From Rubrivivax sp. A210 (GTDB lineage: Bacteria > Pseudomonadota > Gammaproteobacteria > Burkholderiales > Burkholderiaceae_C), in NCBI RefSeq assembly GCF_904426505.1, contig NZ_CAJGBN010000034.1:310001-374000 (forward strand): DNA of 64,000 nucleotides, written 5' to 3'. The position numbers and the translations under genes are program-made. Below the pieces are notes generated by a model that was not told where the DNA came from, did not search any database, and saw nothing but the letters and a program-made list of their open reading frames with translations. Shown here piece by piece: positions 34,433 through 46,337 of the stretch (the first letter of the stretch is position 1; each line of letters starts with the position of its first letter).

Positions 34433-37096
34433 TCAGCCCGAAGGTGACGCCACGCCGAGCGCGGCGTCGATGGCGGCCAGCGCCTCGGGCACGCGCAGCG
34501 GCTTGGTGAGGTAGCTGCGTGCGCCGCGGGCCAGCATGGTATTCACCTGCTGGCGCGTGGCGTCGGCCGAGACGACGATGACCACCGTGCCGGCCAGGCT
34601 GGCATCGGCGCGTATCGCGTCCAGCGCCACGCTGCCGTGGGCGTCGGGCAGGTGCATGTCCAGCAGCACCAGCTGCGGCCGGTGGCGGCGCACCAGCTCC
34701 AGGCCCTCGGCCACGGTGGCCGCCAGGTCCAGTTGCACCCGCGGGCGCAGGCGCAGGATCTCACGCATCAGCAAGGCGTTGACCTCGTTGTCCTCGATGT
34801 AGAGCACGCGACCACTGAGACCGCCTGTGCCGGCATCCGGCAGGGCGGGCGTGGCGGCCGGCACCGCCAGCGCCTCGGCCTGGGGCAGCGTCACGGTGAA
34901 GCGGCTGCCCTCGCCGGCCTGGCTTTGCACCGCCAGGCTGCCGTGCATCAGTTCGACCAGGTGGCGCGTGATGACCAGGCCGATGCCTGTGCCCTCGATG
35001 CCGCTGGATTCGAGGCCCAGGCGGTTGAAAGGCTGGAAGAGCTGGCCCAGCTGCTCGGGCGTCATGCCGCGGCCGGGGTCGATGACGCGCAGCGCCAGCT
35101 GCCGCCCCGGCAGCGCCTCCCACTCCAGCCTCACGGTGCTGCCTGGAGGGCTGTACTTGGCGGCATTGCCCAGCAGGTTGACAAGGACCTGGGTCAACCG
35201 CGTGGCATCGGCCAGCACCGGCGCAGCCGCCTCGGGTGCGGTGGCGCCCACCCAATCGGTACGCATCAGCACGCGATGGCGCTGGAATTGCGGCGCTGCC
35301 AGCTCGGCCGCCCGCGCCAGCACGCCGCGGGCGTCGACGGCCTCGATGGAGACGCGCAACTGGCCGGATTCGATGCGCGAGAGGTCGAGCACGTCGTCGA
35401 TCAGCTGCACCAGGTGCCAGCCGGCGCGCTGGATTTGCCGCGAGCGCTCGCGCTGGCCGGGGCCGGGCGGCTCCTGCGTGTCGATCTCGATCAGCTGCGC
35501 ATAGCCCAGCATGGCGTTGAGCGGGCTGCGCAGCTCGTGGCTCATGCGCGAGAGAAATTCGGTCTTGGCCTGGTTGGCGGCCTCGGCGCTGCGCCGGGCC
35601 AGTTCCAGCGCCTCGGCGCGGCGGCGGTCGGTGATGTCGATGGCGACGCCCAGGAAGCCTTCGAGTGCGCCGTCGGGGTCGCGCAGCGAGGTCATGGCCA
35701 GGGAGACCTGCAGTCGCTGGCCGTCGGCGCGCGCCAGGGTCCAGTCGCGCACCTCGCTGCCGGATTCGCGCGCCAGCGCCACCAGCACGTCGAAGCCGGC
35801 CACCGGGCGGCCGAGTCGGGCCGTCAGCTCGGCGCCGCGCGCATCCAGTTCGTCCGCGTCGTGCCAGATGATCGCGGTACACAGGCCCACCACCTCGGCT
35901 GGCTCGCGCTGCAGCATCTTGCGCGCGCCGGCGCTGAACATCGTCACCCGGCCGGCGGTGTCAGTGGTGACGATGGCCACCTCGGTGGCGGCGTCCAGCA
36001 CGGCCTGCAGCCGGGCGCGGGCGGCGCGCGTCTGCTGGTCGCGGCCGTGCAGTTCGTCGAAAAGCTTGCGCAGCCGCGTCCAGACCTCGGCGAACTCGGC
36101 GGTGTCGAAGCCCGGGCTCACGGCCGCCAACTCACCATAGGCGGCGGCACGGGCCGATTCGGCCAGGCGCTCGACTTCGTCGCCCCCGCGCCGCGACAAC
36201 CCCCAGGCCGCCGCCGCGGCCACCGCCAGCGTGGCCGCGACGATGAGGGCCAGCACCCAGGCCAGGCGCAGCAGCGGCTTGAGCACCGAGGCCGTGGCCT
36301 GCGAAACCAGGATGGTCCAGCCGACGGGCTTCACCGGCAGCGCATAGGCCAGCTGCTCGCTGCCATCGAGCATGATGCGGCCGGCCTCGGCGTGGCCGGC
36401 GATGGCGCGCAGCACGAGCGGAATTTCGCGCAGGCTGTCCTGGCGCAGCGCGCGACGCGCATCGGCGTGGCCGATGATGCGGCCGGCACCATCGAGCACC
36501 ACGGTGTGGGTCTGGCCCACCATGTCGAGCTCGGCCAGGGACTGCGAGAGCCCCGCCAGCGAGAACTCCACCATCAGCTGGCCGCTGCCGGCGGGCACGG
36601 CCAGCACCACGGTGATCTGGCCCGAGATCGTCGAAAGGAAGGCCTGCGACCAGGTGGCCAGCCGCGAACTCGCGGCCTGCTGGAAATGCGGCTTGGCCGA
36701 TTCGTCCAGACCCAGCAGGTCGGCTACGTGCTGGGGGCTCGCGGGCTGCAGCGCGACATGGGTGACCGTGCCGCGGGCGTCGGTGAGGTAGGCGGCGAAG
36801 AGAAAGCGGTCGGCCGTGACCAGGGTCTGCAGCGCATCGGTGATGGCGGGCTCGGCGAGGCTGCCCTGGCGGATTTCGGCCGCCAGTTGCTCGGCCGCGC
36901 GCTGGCGCGCGAACAGCTCCAGCCTGACCTGCTCGCGCACCGAGGTGGCCAGCTCACGGTTGCGCTCCTCGCCATGGGCCACCAGGGCCGGCACCAGCAG
37001 CAGCACCGCCAGCGCTGCCAGCGCCACCACCGGCAACAGGCCCAGCAGCAGGAACTGCCGCAGCAGGCGTCGGCGCAGGCCGAGCGAGCCGCCCAT
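34433..37096 (-). CDS. Hybrid sensor histidine kinase with receiver domain
   Basis: An 887-residue membrane protein. A helix at 14-40 and one at 278-300 bracket a large extracytoplasmic sensor (dCache-like). A PAS domain (about 360-490), HisKA with phospho-accepting His520 (SRMSHELRSPLNAML), and HATPase_c with NLLGNAAKYSPPG, DPGRGM and GTGIGLVI follow. The C-terminal receiver (about 760-880) has EDNE, LVLLDMHLP with the phospho-Asp near 810, and the TKPL lysine. All signalling motifs look intact. Its start codon overlaps the stop of the upstream binding-protein gene, suggesting the two act together. No DNA-binding partner is adjacent. Confidence 0.92.
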   Translation of the reverse strand: MGGSLGLRRRLLRQFLLLGLLPVVALAALAVLLLVPALVAHGEERNRELATSVREQVRLELFARQRAAEQLAAEIRQGSLAEPAITDALQTLVTADRFLFAAYLTDARGTVTHVALQPASPQHVADLLGLDESAKPHFQQAASSRLATWSQAFLSTISGQITVVLAVPAGSGQLMVEFSLAGLSQSLAELDMVGQTHTVVLDGAGRIIGHADARRALRQDSLREIPLVLRAIAGHAEAGRIMLDGSEQLAYALPVKPVGWTILVSQATASVLKPLLRLAWVLALIVAATLAVAAAAAWGLSRRGGDEVERLAESARAAAYGELAAVSPGFDTAEFAEVWTRLRKLFDELHGRDQQTRAARARLQAVLDAATEVAIVTTDTAGRVTMFSAGARKMLQREPAEVVGLCTAIIWHDADELDARGAELTARLGRPVAGFDVLVALARESGSEVRDWTLARADGQRLQVSLAMTSLRDPDGALEGFLGVAIDITDRRRAEALELARRSAEAANQAKTEFLSRMSHELRSPLNAMLGYAQLIEIDTQEPPGPGQRERSRQIQRAGWHLVQLIDDVLDLSRIESGQLRVSIEAVDARGVLARAAELAAPQFQRHRVLMRTDWVGATAPEAAAPVLADATRLTQVLVNLLGNAAKYSPPGSTVRLEWEALPGRQLALRVIDPGRGMTPEQLGQLFQPFNRLGLESSGIEGTGIGLVITRHLVELMHGSLAVQSQAGEGSRFTVTLPQAEALAVPAATPALPDAGTGGLSGRVLYIEDNEVNALLMREILRLRPRVQLDLAATVAEGLELVRRHRPQLVLLDMHLPDAHGSVALDAIRADASLAGTVVIVVSADATRQQVNTMLARGARSYLTKPLRVPEALAAIDAALGVASPSG

Positions 37097-38277
37097 CAGC
37101 CGGCCGCAGCGACGAAGCGGCCGTCGCGCACTTCGGTCAGGAACATCGGTGCCTGCGCATCGCCGTGAGCGTCGAGGGCGATCGTCTGCTGCAGGCAGTC
37201 ATGGTGGCGCAGTTTCCCCAGGCTGATTGCCAGGCTGCTGCCACCGCGCTGGCGCAATCCCTCCATGCCCAGCCGCAGGGCATCGTAGGCATTGACGGCG
37301 GGGTAGCCGGGGTTTTCGCCGAAGCGGGCACGGTAGCGCTCGATGAACTGCAGATAGGCCGGTGCGCGGCTGGCGCGGTCAAAGTACTGCGCCACCAACG
37401 CGCCCTCTACGGCACGCCCGCCCATCTGCGGGAACTGCTCGGTACCGGCCCAGGGCGAGACGGCGAAGGCCGGCTTGCCGTCCAGACGGCGCACCTGCTG
37501 GCAGATCACCGCGGTGTCCGAGGCGTTGGCGGCGACGATCACGACATCGCCGCTTGATGCCGCGATCTGCTGCGCCAGCTCGGTGAAGCGCAGGCCCGGC
37601 GCCGAGCGGAAGCCGAGTTCGTGGGGCACGGCAGCGCCCCGCTCGCGAAAGCGCGCCGCCGCGGCCTGGGTCCAGCTCTCAGCGAAGGATCGGTTGTTGA
37701 GATCGGCCACCGTCACCAGGCGGCGCAGGCCGCGCGCCAGCAGCGCATCGGCCTGTTGACGAGCACCGCTGGGGGCGTCGGGCACGACGCGGAAGAAGGC
37801 ATCGGCGCGGCCGCTGAGTTCGTGCGTCGTCACCGTCGGGCTGATCAGCACGATGCCGCGTTGCGTGGCCAGCGGCGCCATCGCCACGGCCATCGAACTG
37901 GTCATGGGCCCGACGACGAAGGCCACGCCGGCATCGAAGAGTTCGGCGAGACGAGATTGCGCCTTCGCTTCGTCGTGCTCGTCGTCGCGCACCAGCAGCT
38001 CGACGGCGCGGCCATCGGGGCCGCTGGCAGCATTGAGGTCGTCGACGGCGAGCTGGGCGCCGTTGCGGCCGGCGATGCCGAGATCGGCAACGCGACCCGA
38101 CATGCCGCCGATGAAGCCGATGCGCAGCGGGCCGCGATCAGTGCAGGCCGTCAGGCCGGCGAGGGCGGGCAGGGCGAACGCCAGCGCCAGGCCGCCTTTG
38201 AGCGCGAGGCGGCGGGTGGGTTCAGAAGGGGCGGCGGTATCGATGGCGGTTGGCCACGTTGTGGCAACGGCAGCCAT
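37096..38277 (-). CDS. Periplasmic Leu/Ile/Val-type binding lipoprotein paired with the sensor kinase
   Basis: A 393-residue protein. The chosen ATG (MAAVATTWP) leads to RRLALKGGLALAFALPALAGLTAC, a lipoprotein signal (shown here only in part as the family lipobox LTAC). The mature part is a two-lobe type I periplasmic-binding fold: IGFIGGMSGRVADLGIAGRNG, FVVGPMTSSMAVAMAPLA and NPGYPAVNAYDALRLGMEGL are family segments seen in branched-chain amino acid/urea receptors. No ABC permease or ATPase genes follow; instead its stop overlaps the hybrid kinase start. It may present a ligand to the kinase rather than to a transporter. Ligand unknown. Confidence 0.85.
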   Translation of the reverse strand: MAAVATTWPTAIDTAAPSEPTRRLALKGGLALAFALPALAGLTACTDRGPLRIGFIGGMSGRVADLGIAGRNGAQLAVDDLNAASGPDGRAVELLVRDDEHDEAKAQSRLAELFDAGVAFVVGPMTSSMAVAMAPLATQRGIVLISPTVTTHELSGRADAFFRVVPDAPSGARQQADALLARGLRRLVTVADLNNRSFAESWTQAAAARFRERGAAVPHELGFRSAPGLRFTELAQQIAASSGDVVIVAANASDTAVICQQVRRLDGKPAFAVSPWAGTEQFPQMGGRAVEGALVAQYFDRASRAPAYLQFIERYRARFGENPGYPAVNAYDALRLGMEGLRQRGGSSLAISLGKLRHHDCLQQTIALDAHGDAQAPMFLTEVRDGRFVAAAG

Positions 38278-38372
38278 TCTGGCCCGATACGCGCCGCGGG
38301 GGTGGCGGCAACATGGGGAGCGGCAAATCGCCGCAGGCCGCCCGGCGGGCACCGGGCGGGCGGGGCTGTGGC

Positions 38373-39068
38373 TCAGTCGCGTTCGCCGCCGAAGATGCCG
38401 AACAGCGCCAGCAGGTTGCTGAACACGTTGTACAGGCTCAGGTAGACACCCAGGGTGGCGGTGATGTAGTTGGTTTCCTCGCCGTCCTGCACTCGCTTGA
38501 GGTCGTGCAGGATGAAGGCCGAGAAGATGCCTATGGCCAGCACCGACAGCGTGATCATCAGCGCGCTGCTCTGGATGAAGATGTTGGCGATGCCTGCCAC
38601 CAGCAGCATGATCATGCCGATGAACAGGAACTTGCCCATGCTCGACAGGTCGCGCTTGATGATGGTGCTGAGCGAGGCCATGCCGAAGAAGATGGCGCCG
38701 GTGCCGGCAAAGGCCATCATGATCAGGCTGCTGCCGTTCTTGAGGCCCAGCACCACGCCCAGCAGGCGCGCCAGCATCAGGCCCATGAAGAAGGTGAAGG
38801 CCAGCAGCAGGGGCACGCCGGCGGCCGAGTTCTTGGTCTTCTCGATCGCGTACATGAAGCCAAAGGCACCGACCATGAAGACGATGAGGCCGATGCCAGG
38901 CGACATCAGGCGCATCAGGCCGGTCTCGATGCCGACCCAGGCCCCCAGCACCGTGGGCACCATCGACAAGGCCAGCAGCCAGTAGGTGTTGCGCAGGACG
39001 CGGTTGCGTTCGGCGGCGAGCGCGCCGGCTCCGGCGACACCGGGGAAAGTCTGCACGCGTGATTCCAT
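38373..39068 (-). CDS. Bax inhibitor-1/YccA-family membrane protein
   Basis: A 231-residue protein with seven hydrophobic helices. ATG has AAAGGAG upstream at 5 bases. The conserved features are the N-terminal RNTYWLLALSM, the LLAFTFFMG segment, and the C-terminal SLYNVFSNLLALFGIFGGERD, standard for bacterial BI-1/YbhL/YccA proteins. Family members are proposed pH-sensitive calcium channels, and YccA is an FtsH substrate and modulator; ftsH lies 8 kb away in this window. A GC-rich hairpin lies downstream near 38340-38365. Confidence 0.92.
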   Translation of the reverse strand: MESRVQTFPGVAGAGALAAERNRVLRNTYWLLALSMVPTVLGAWVGIETGLMRLMSPGIGLIVFMVGAFGFMYAIEKTKNSAAGVPLLLAFTFFMGLMLARLLGVVLGLKNGSSLIMMAFAGTGAIFFGMASLSTIIKRDLSSMGKFLFIGMIMLLVAGIANIFIQSSALMITLSVLAIGIFSAFILHDLKRVQDGEETNYITATLGVYLSLYNVFSNLLALFGIFGGERD

Positions 39069-39176
39069 GAAAGCTCCTTTGGGTAAGGCGGGTTGGACGC
39101 CAACGTGCATTCTAGGTTCCCCGCCTTGCACCCCATATGGCCCCAGTCCCCGTGCAGACAAGGGCCTGCGCCCCGG

Positions 39177-39182
39177 GTTATC
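39177..39182 (+). promoter_or_regulatory. Possible -10 element of the GlcG-like gene
   Basis: GTTATC ends 9 bases before ATG with no Shine-Dalgarno sequence between. The match to the consensus is modest and no -35 is evident. Confidence 0.25.
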
Positions 39183-39191
39183 GTTGCCGCC

Positions 39192-39599
39192 ATGAACACC
39201 AAGCCCACCCTGACCCTGTCCGACCTGCGCGCCATCGCTGCTGCTGCCGAAGCCGAGGCCACCAAGAACGGTTGGGCGGTCACCTTCGCCATCGTCGACG
39301 ACGGCGGCCACCTGCTGTGGTTGCAGCGCCTGGACGGCGCGGCGCCGATCTCGGCCGAGATCGCTCCGGCCAAGGCCCGTACCTCGGCGCTGGGCCGGCG
39401 TGAGAGTCGCATCTACGAAGAGATGATCAACCAGGGCCGCACCTCCTTCCTGAGCGCGCCGGCGCTGCAAGGCATGCTCGAAGGCGGGGTGCCCATCATG
39501 GTTGGCGGGCAGTGCGTCGGTGCGGTTGGCGTGAGCGGTGTCAAGTCGGCCGAAGACGCCCAGATCGCCCGTGCGGGCATCGCTGCCCTGGGCGGCTGA
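39192..39599 (+). CDS. GlcG/HbpS-family small protein
   Basis: A 135-residue protein with the whole-length GlcG/HbpS (formerly DUF336) pattern: AIVDDGGHLLWLQRLDGA, the SAEIAPAKARTSA helix and the GGVPIMVGGQCVGAVGVSGVKSAEDAQIARAG ending (glycine-rich sheet). Relatives bind haem or corrin cofactors, or lie in glycolate operons with unknown function. No signal peptide is seen, so it is probably cytoplasmic. It sits alone between the divergent BI-1 gene and carA, so its pathway cannot be inferred. Confidence 0.88.
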   Translation: MNTKPTLTLSDLRAIAAAAEAEATKNGWAVTFAIVDDGGHLLWLQRLDGAAPISAEIAPAKARTSALGRRESRIYEEMINQGRTSFLSAPALQGMLEGGVPIMVGGQCVGAVGVSGVKSAEDAQIARAGIAALGG

Positions 39600-39614
39600 G
39601 CAGCAACCGCCGGC

Positions 39615-39620
39615 TATAAT
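39615..39620 (+). promoter_or_regulatory. -10 element of carAB
   Basis: A perfect TATAAT 15 bases after the preceding stop. It would start transcription near 39627, leaving a leader of about 115 bases before carA. No good -35 is visible at 17 bases. Confidence 0.55.
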
Positions 39621-39687
39621 CCGGTGGTTTACCCGCAATCCACGCCGCCCTCGCGAAACTCCGTCGCCGGTTGACCCTCGCTGCCCA

Positions 39688-39731
39688 GGCGATCAAGCCG
39701 ATCGCCGGGAATTCCGGGCGCGCGAACCCGG
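39688..39731 (+). promoter_or_regulatory. carA leader with two hairpins, the second touching the ribosome site
   Basis: Hairpin 1: GGCGATC (39688-39694), loop AAGCC, GATCGCC (39700-39706), perfect. Hairpin 2: CCGGG (39714-39718) with CCCGG (39727-39731), whose last two bases are the first two of the GGAG ribosome site (39730-39733). This layout could let RNA folding reduce carA translation. No U-run follows, so classic attenuation is not shown. Confidence 0.4.
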
Positions 39732-39741
39732 AGTCTCCTAC

Positions 39742-40893
39742 TTGCTGCCCGTCCTGCCCCCCGCACTGCTCGCCCTCGCGGACGGCACCACCTTCATCGG
39801 CACATCGGCAGGCGCCCCCGGCAGCGCGGTGGGCGAGGTGGTGTTCAACACCGCGCTCACCGGCTACCAGGAAATCCTTACCGATCCGAGCTATTGCCGG
39901 CAGATCGTCACGCTGACGTATCCGCACATCGGCAATGTCGGCATCAATGCCGAAGACGTGGAAGCCGCACGCGTCCACGCCGCCGGGCTGATCGTGAAGG
40001 ACGTGTCGCTGCGTGTCTCGAACTTCCGCTCGACGATGACGTTGTCCGAGTACCTGCAACGCGAAGGCACGGTGGCCATCGCCGGGATCGATACGCGCCG
40101 CCTCACCCGCGTGCTGCGCAGCCGCGGTGCCCAGAACGGCAGCATCGTCGCCTACCCTGCCGGTCATGCGGTCAGCGAGGCCGACATTGCTGCAGCCGTG
40201 GCAATGGCACACGGTGCGCCCTCGATGTCGGGGCTGGACCTGGCGCGTGTGGTCTCGGCCACCGAAGCCTACGAATGGACCGAGACCGAGTGGACACTCG
40301 GCGCCGGCTACGGCCTGCAGCAGACCCCGCGCCACCATGTGGTGGCCTACGACTTCGGCGTCAAGCGCAACATCCTGCGCATGCTGGCCAGCCGCGGCTG
40401 CCGCGTCACCGTGGTGCCGGCGCAGACGAGCGCGGCCGCGGTGATGAAACTGCGCCCCGACGGCATCTTCCTCAGCAACGGCCCGGGCGACCCCGAGCCC
40501 TGCGACTACGCGATCGCCGCCGCACGCGAATTGATCGGCAGCGGCACGCCGGTCTTCGGCATTTGCCTGGGCCACCAGATCATGGCCCTGGCATCGGGTG
40601 CGCGCACCTTCAAGATGAAGTTCGGCCACCACGGCGCCAACCACCCAGTGAAGGATCTCGACAGCGGCCGGGTCAGCATCACGAGCCAGAACCACGGCTT
40701 CGCGGTCGACGAGAAAACCTTGCCGGCCAACCTGCGCCCCACCCACATCAGCCTGTTCGACGGCACCCTGCAAGGCCTGGCGCGCACCGACCGCCCGGCC
40801 TTCTGCTTCCAGGGCCACCCCGAGGCCAGCCCCGGGCCGCAGGACATCGGCTATCTCTTCGACCGCTTCGTCGCCCTGATGGAGCAAAAGTAA
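39742..40893 (+). CDS. carA: Carbamoyl-phosphate synthase small subunit
   Basis: A 383-residue glutamine amidotransferase subunit. I place the start at TTG, preceded by GGAG at 8 bases, because it yields LLPVLPPALLALADGT at the family N-terminus and the usual length; upstream sequence is leader. The N-domain has GEVVFNTALTGYQEILTDPSY, and the class I amidotransferase domain has the nucleophile Cys in FGICLGHQ and the HPE motif in FQGHPEASPG. It feeds ammonia to CarB for pyrimidine and arginine synthesis. carB begins directly after its stop codon. Confidence 0.96.
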   Translation: MLPVLPPALLALADGTTFIGTSAGAPGSAVGEVVFNTALTGYQEILTDPSYCRQIVTLTYPHIGNVGINAEDVEAARVHAAGLIVKDVSLRVSNFRSTMTLSEYLQREGTVAIAGIDTRRLTRVLRSRGAQNGSIVAYPAGHAVSEADIAAAVAMAHGAPSMSGLDLARVVSATEAYEWTETEWTLGAGYGLQQTPRHHVVAYDFGVKRNILRMLASRGCRVTVVPAQTSAAAVMKLRPDGIFLSNGPGDPEPCDYAIAAARELIGSGTPVFGICLGHQIMALASGARTFKMKFGHHGANHPVKDLDSGRVSITSQNHGFAVDEKTLPANLRPTHISLFDGTLQGLARTDRPAFCFQGHPEASPGPQDIGYLFDRFVALMEQK

Positions 40894-44166
<3,273 letters not shown>

Positions 44167-44182
44167 CATCGGCGCTTTCCCC

Positions 44183-44215
44183 ATCCGCCGCAGGCTGCGC
44201 AGGCCTGCGGCGGAT
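44183..44215 (+). terminator. Hairpin after carB
   Basis: ATCCGCCGCAGGC (44183-44195) pairs perfectly with GCCTGCGGCGGAT (44203-44215) around a 7-base loop. Only a short TTCACTTTG follows, so termination is probably partial and some read-through into greA is likely. Confidence 0.5.
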
Positions 44216-44238
44216 TCACTTTGATCGAGCGGATTCCC

Positions 44239-44715
44239 ATGGTCACCATCCCCCTCACGCGGCGCGGCGCCGAGATGCTGAAGAGCGAGCTGCAGCGGCT
44301 CAAGTCGGTCGAGCGCCATGCCGTCATCCAGGCCATCGCCGAGGCCCGCGCCCAGGGCGACCTGTCGGAGAATGCCGAGTACGAGGCGGCCAAGGACAAG
44401 CAGGGCTTCATCGAGGGCCGCATCAAGGAACTCGAGTCCAAGCTCGCCGCGGCCCAGGTGATCGATCCCAGCGGCCTGGACGCTGGCGGCAAGGTGGTGT
44501 TCGGCGCCACCGTCGACCTCGAGGACGAAGGCAGCGGCACCAAGGTCACGTACCAGATCGTCGGCGACGACGAGGCTGACCTCAAGCTCGGCCTCATCTC
44601 CATCAGCAGCCCCATCGCGCGTGCCCTCATCGGCAAGGAAGCCGGCGACGTGGCCGAAGTCCAGGCACCCGGCGGTGTGCGCCACTGGGAGATCGTGGAC
44701 GTGCGCTACGCCTGA
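44239..44715 (+). CDS. greA: Transcription elongation factor GreA
   Basis: A 158-residue protein, exactly the usual length from ATG (MVTIPLTRRGAEMLK); a TTG six codons upstream is less likely. The N-terminal coiled coil carries the conserved acidic tip segment EARAQGDLSENAEYEAAKDKQ, whose Asp/Glu reach into the polymerase channel to stimulate cleavage of backtracked RNA. The C-terminal FKBP-like domain has ISISSPIARALIGKEAGD. The stop overlaps the next start by one base. Confidence 0.97.
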   Translation: MVTIPLTRRGAEMLKSELQRLKSVERHAVIQAIAEARAQGDLSENAEYEAAKDKQGFIEGRIKELESKLAAAQVIDPSGLDAGGKVVFGATVDLEDEGSGTKVTYQIVGDDEADLKLGLISISSPIARALIGKEAGDVAEVQAPGGVRHWEIVDVRYA

Positions 44716-45182
44716 TGGTCTTTGCCGAGCGCTTGCGCCGCCTGCTGCCGGCGCTGTGGGCCGGCTGGCTGCTCTGCCTGGCCCTGCTGGCCACGCCGGC
44801 GCCCTTTGCCACGCTGGACGGCCCGATGGCCGGCCGCGTCGTCGGCCGCATGCTGGCCCAGGATGCCTATACCGGCATCGCGCTGGGCGTGCTGGTGCTT
44901 GTTCTCGAACGTGTGGCCGCGCGGCGCCGCGCCGCGGGCGGGCAGGGCAGCCAGTTCAGCACCGGCATGGCGCTGGCACTGGGCGCCCTCTTCTGCACTG
45001 TGGCCGGCTATTTTGGCCTGCAGCCGATGATGGTGGCGGCGCGGGCGGGGCAGGGCGCTTTGAGCTTCGGCCAATTGCATGCCATCAGCGCCGGCTTCTT
45101 CGTCGTCAAGCTCGCCCTCGTGCTGGCACTGGCCTGGCGCGGTGCCGCCGGGCCGGTTCTCAGTCGGCCTGCTTCTTCTTGA
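44715..45182 (+). CDS. DUF4149-type membrane protein
   Basis: A 155-residue protein with about four hydrophobic helices. The first segment, LPALWAGWLLCLALLATPAPFATL, matches the start of the DUF4149 family, which commonly sits next to greA or yhbY in Betaproteobacteria. TGATG coupling with greA indicates co-expression. The last 23 bases overlap the convergent yhbY gene. No function is known for the family. Confidence 0.8.
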   Translation: MVFAERLRRLLPALWAGWLLCLALLATPAPFATLDGPMAGRVVGRMLAQDAYTGIALGVLVLVLERVAARRRAAGGQGSQFSTGMALALGALFCTVAGYFGLQPMMVAARAGQGALSFGQLHAISAGFFVVKLALVLALAWRGAAGPVLSRPASS

Positions 45183-45636
45183 TGCTGGTGACGCGCTTCT
45201 TGGCGCGCTTGATCTGGCCACCGGCGGCCACGCGCTCGTTGCCGAACACCTTGACCTTCTTGATCGTCGCGCGGTGGTTGCCGCTCTTGGAAAAGCTCAC
45301 CAGCTTGACGACGCGCGGGCCCGCCATGCGATCGTCGTCGCGCTCGGCCTTTTCCTTGGGCGGGATCGGGCGCCACAGCACCAGCAGCTTGCCGATGTGC
45401 TGGATCGGGGCGGCGCCCAGCTCGTCGGCCAGCGTCGCCAGCATGGCTTCGCGCGCAGACCGGTCGTCGCTGAAGACGCGCACCTTGATAAGGCCGTGGG
45501 CCTTGAGTGCGAGGTCGACTTCTTTGCTCACGGCCGCGGTCAGGCCTTCGCCGCCAATCATGACCACGGGGTCCAGGTGATGGGCGCCGGAGCGATGCTC
45601 CTTGCGTTGTGCGGGGGTCAGCTGAATGGCAGTCAT
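45160..45636 (-). CDS. yhbY: YhbY/CRM-domain RNA-binding protein
   Basis: A 158-residue protein. The first 97 residues are the CRM domain: LTPAQRKEHRSGAHHLDPVVMIG and the GLIKVRVFSDDR strand match YhbY, which binds pre-50S ribosomal particles. It is longer than the ~97-residue E. coli form, with a Lys/Arg-rich tail (ending IKRAKKRVTSIKKKQAD) that may add RNA affinity. It is divergent from rlmE, another large-subunit biogenesis gene, across just 20 bases. Confidence 0.9.
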   Translation of the reverse strand: MTAIQLTPAQRKEHRSGAHHLDPVVMIGGEGLTAAVSKEVDLALKAHGLIKVRVFSDDRSAREAMLATLADELGAAPIQHIGKLLVLWRPIPPKEKAERDDDRMAGPRVVKLVSFSKSGNHRATIKKVKVFGNERVAAGGQIKRAKKRVTSIKKKQAD

Positions 45637-45641
45637 GCCCG

Positions 45642-45647
45642 TATTAT
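45642..45647 (+). promoter_or_regulatory. -10 element of rlmE in a 20-base divergent gap
   Basis: TATTAT ends 9 bases before the rlmE ATG with no ribosome site between. Any -35 would lie inside yhbY. The mRNA leader would be only 2 to 4 bases. Confidence 0.4.
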
Positions 45648-45656
45648 CGACCGCCC

Positions 45657-46337
45657 ATGAAAATCAAGTCCAAGAGCAAGAAGATCAACAAGGCGTGGCT
45701 CAACGACCACCTCAACGATCCCTATGTCAAGCTGGCCCAGAAAGAGGGCTACCGCGCCCGCGCCGCCTACAAGCTGTCCGAGATCGACGAGACGCTCAAG
45801 CTGATCCGGCCCGGCCAGGTGGTGGTCGACCTCGGCGCCGCGCCCGGTGCCTGGAGCCAGTACCTGCGGCGCCGCTTCGCCCCTGCCGGGGCTGCGGCCG
45901 GTGAACTCAACGGCACCGTGATCGCGCTCGACCTGCTCGAGTTCGAGCCCATCGAGGGCATCGTCTTCATCCAGGGTGACTTTCGCGAAGATTCGGTGGC
46001 GCAGCAGCTCGTCGACGCGCTCGCCGGCCGGCCGGTCGACGTGGTGCTGTCGGACATGGCGCCCAATCTCTCGGGCATCGAGTCGTCGGACGCGGCGCGC
46101 GTGGCGCACCTGGTCGAGCTGGCGGTCGAGTTCGCCGGCCTGCACCTCAAGCCCGAGGGCGCGCTGGTGTGCAAGATGTTCCACGGCAGCGGCTACAGCC
46201 AGCTCGTCAAGCTCTTCAAGGAGCGCTTCCGCGTCGTCAAGCCGATCAAGCCCAAGGCCTCGCGAGACAAGTCATCTGAAACCTTTCTGGTCGGCCTGGG
46301 TCTCAAGGCCCGTGCCCAGGCAGTGGCGCCGGCCTGA
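45657..46337 (+). CDS. rlmE: 23S rRNA (uridine-2552-2'-O)-methyltransferase RlmE
   Basis: A 226-residue enzyme starting at MKIKSKSKKINKAWLNDH. The family motifs are GYRARAAYKLSEID (catalytic Lys about residue 40), the SAM site VVVDLGAAPGAWSQYL, VVLSDMAPNLSG with the catalytic Asp, and the KPKASRDKSSETFLVG ending with catalytic Lys and Glu. It methylates the 23S A-loop and commonly precedes ftsH, as here. The basic N-terminus is typical of betaproteobacterial versions. Confidence 0.96.
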   Translation: MKIKSKSKKINKAWLNDHLNDPYVKLAQKEGYRARAAYKLSEIDETLKLIRPGQVVVDLGAAPGAWSQYLRRRFAPAGAAAGELNGTVIALDLLEFEPIEGIVFIQGDFREDSVAQQLVDALAGRPVDVVLSDMAPNLSGIESSDAARVAHLVELAVEFAGLHLKPEGALVCKMFHGSGYSQLVKLFKERFRVVKPIKPKASRDKSSETFLVGLGLKARAQAVAPA

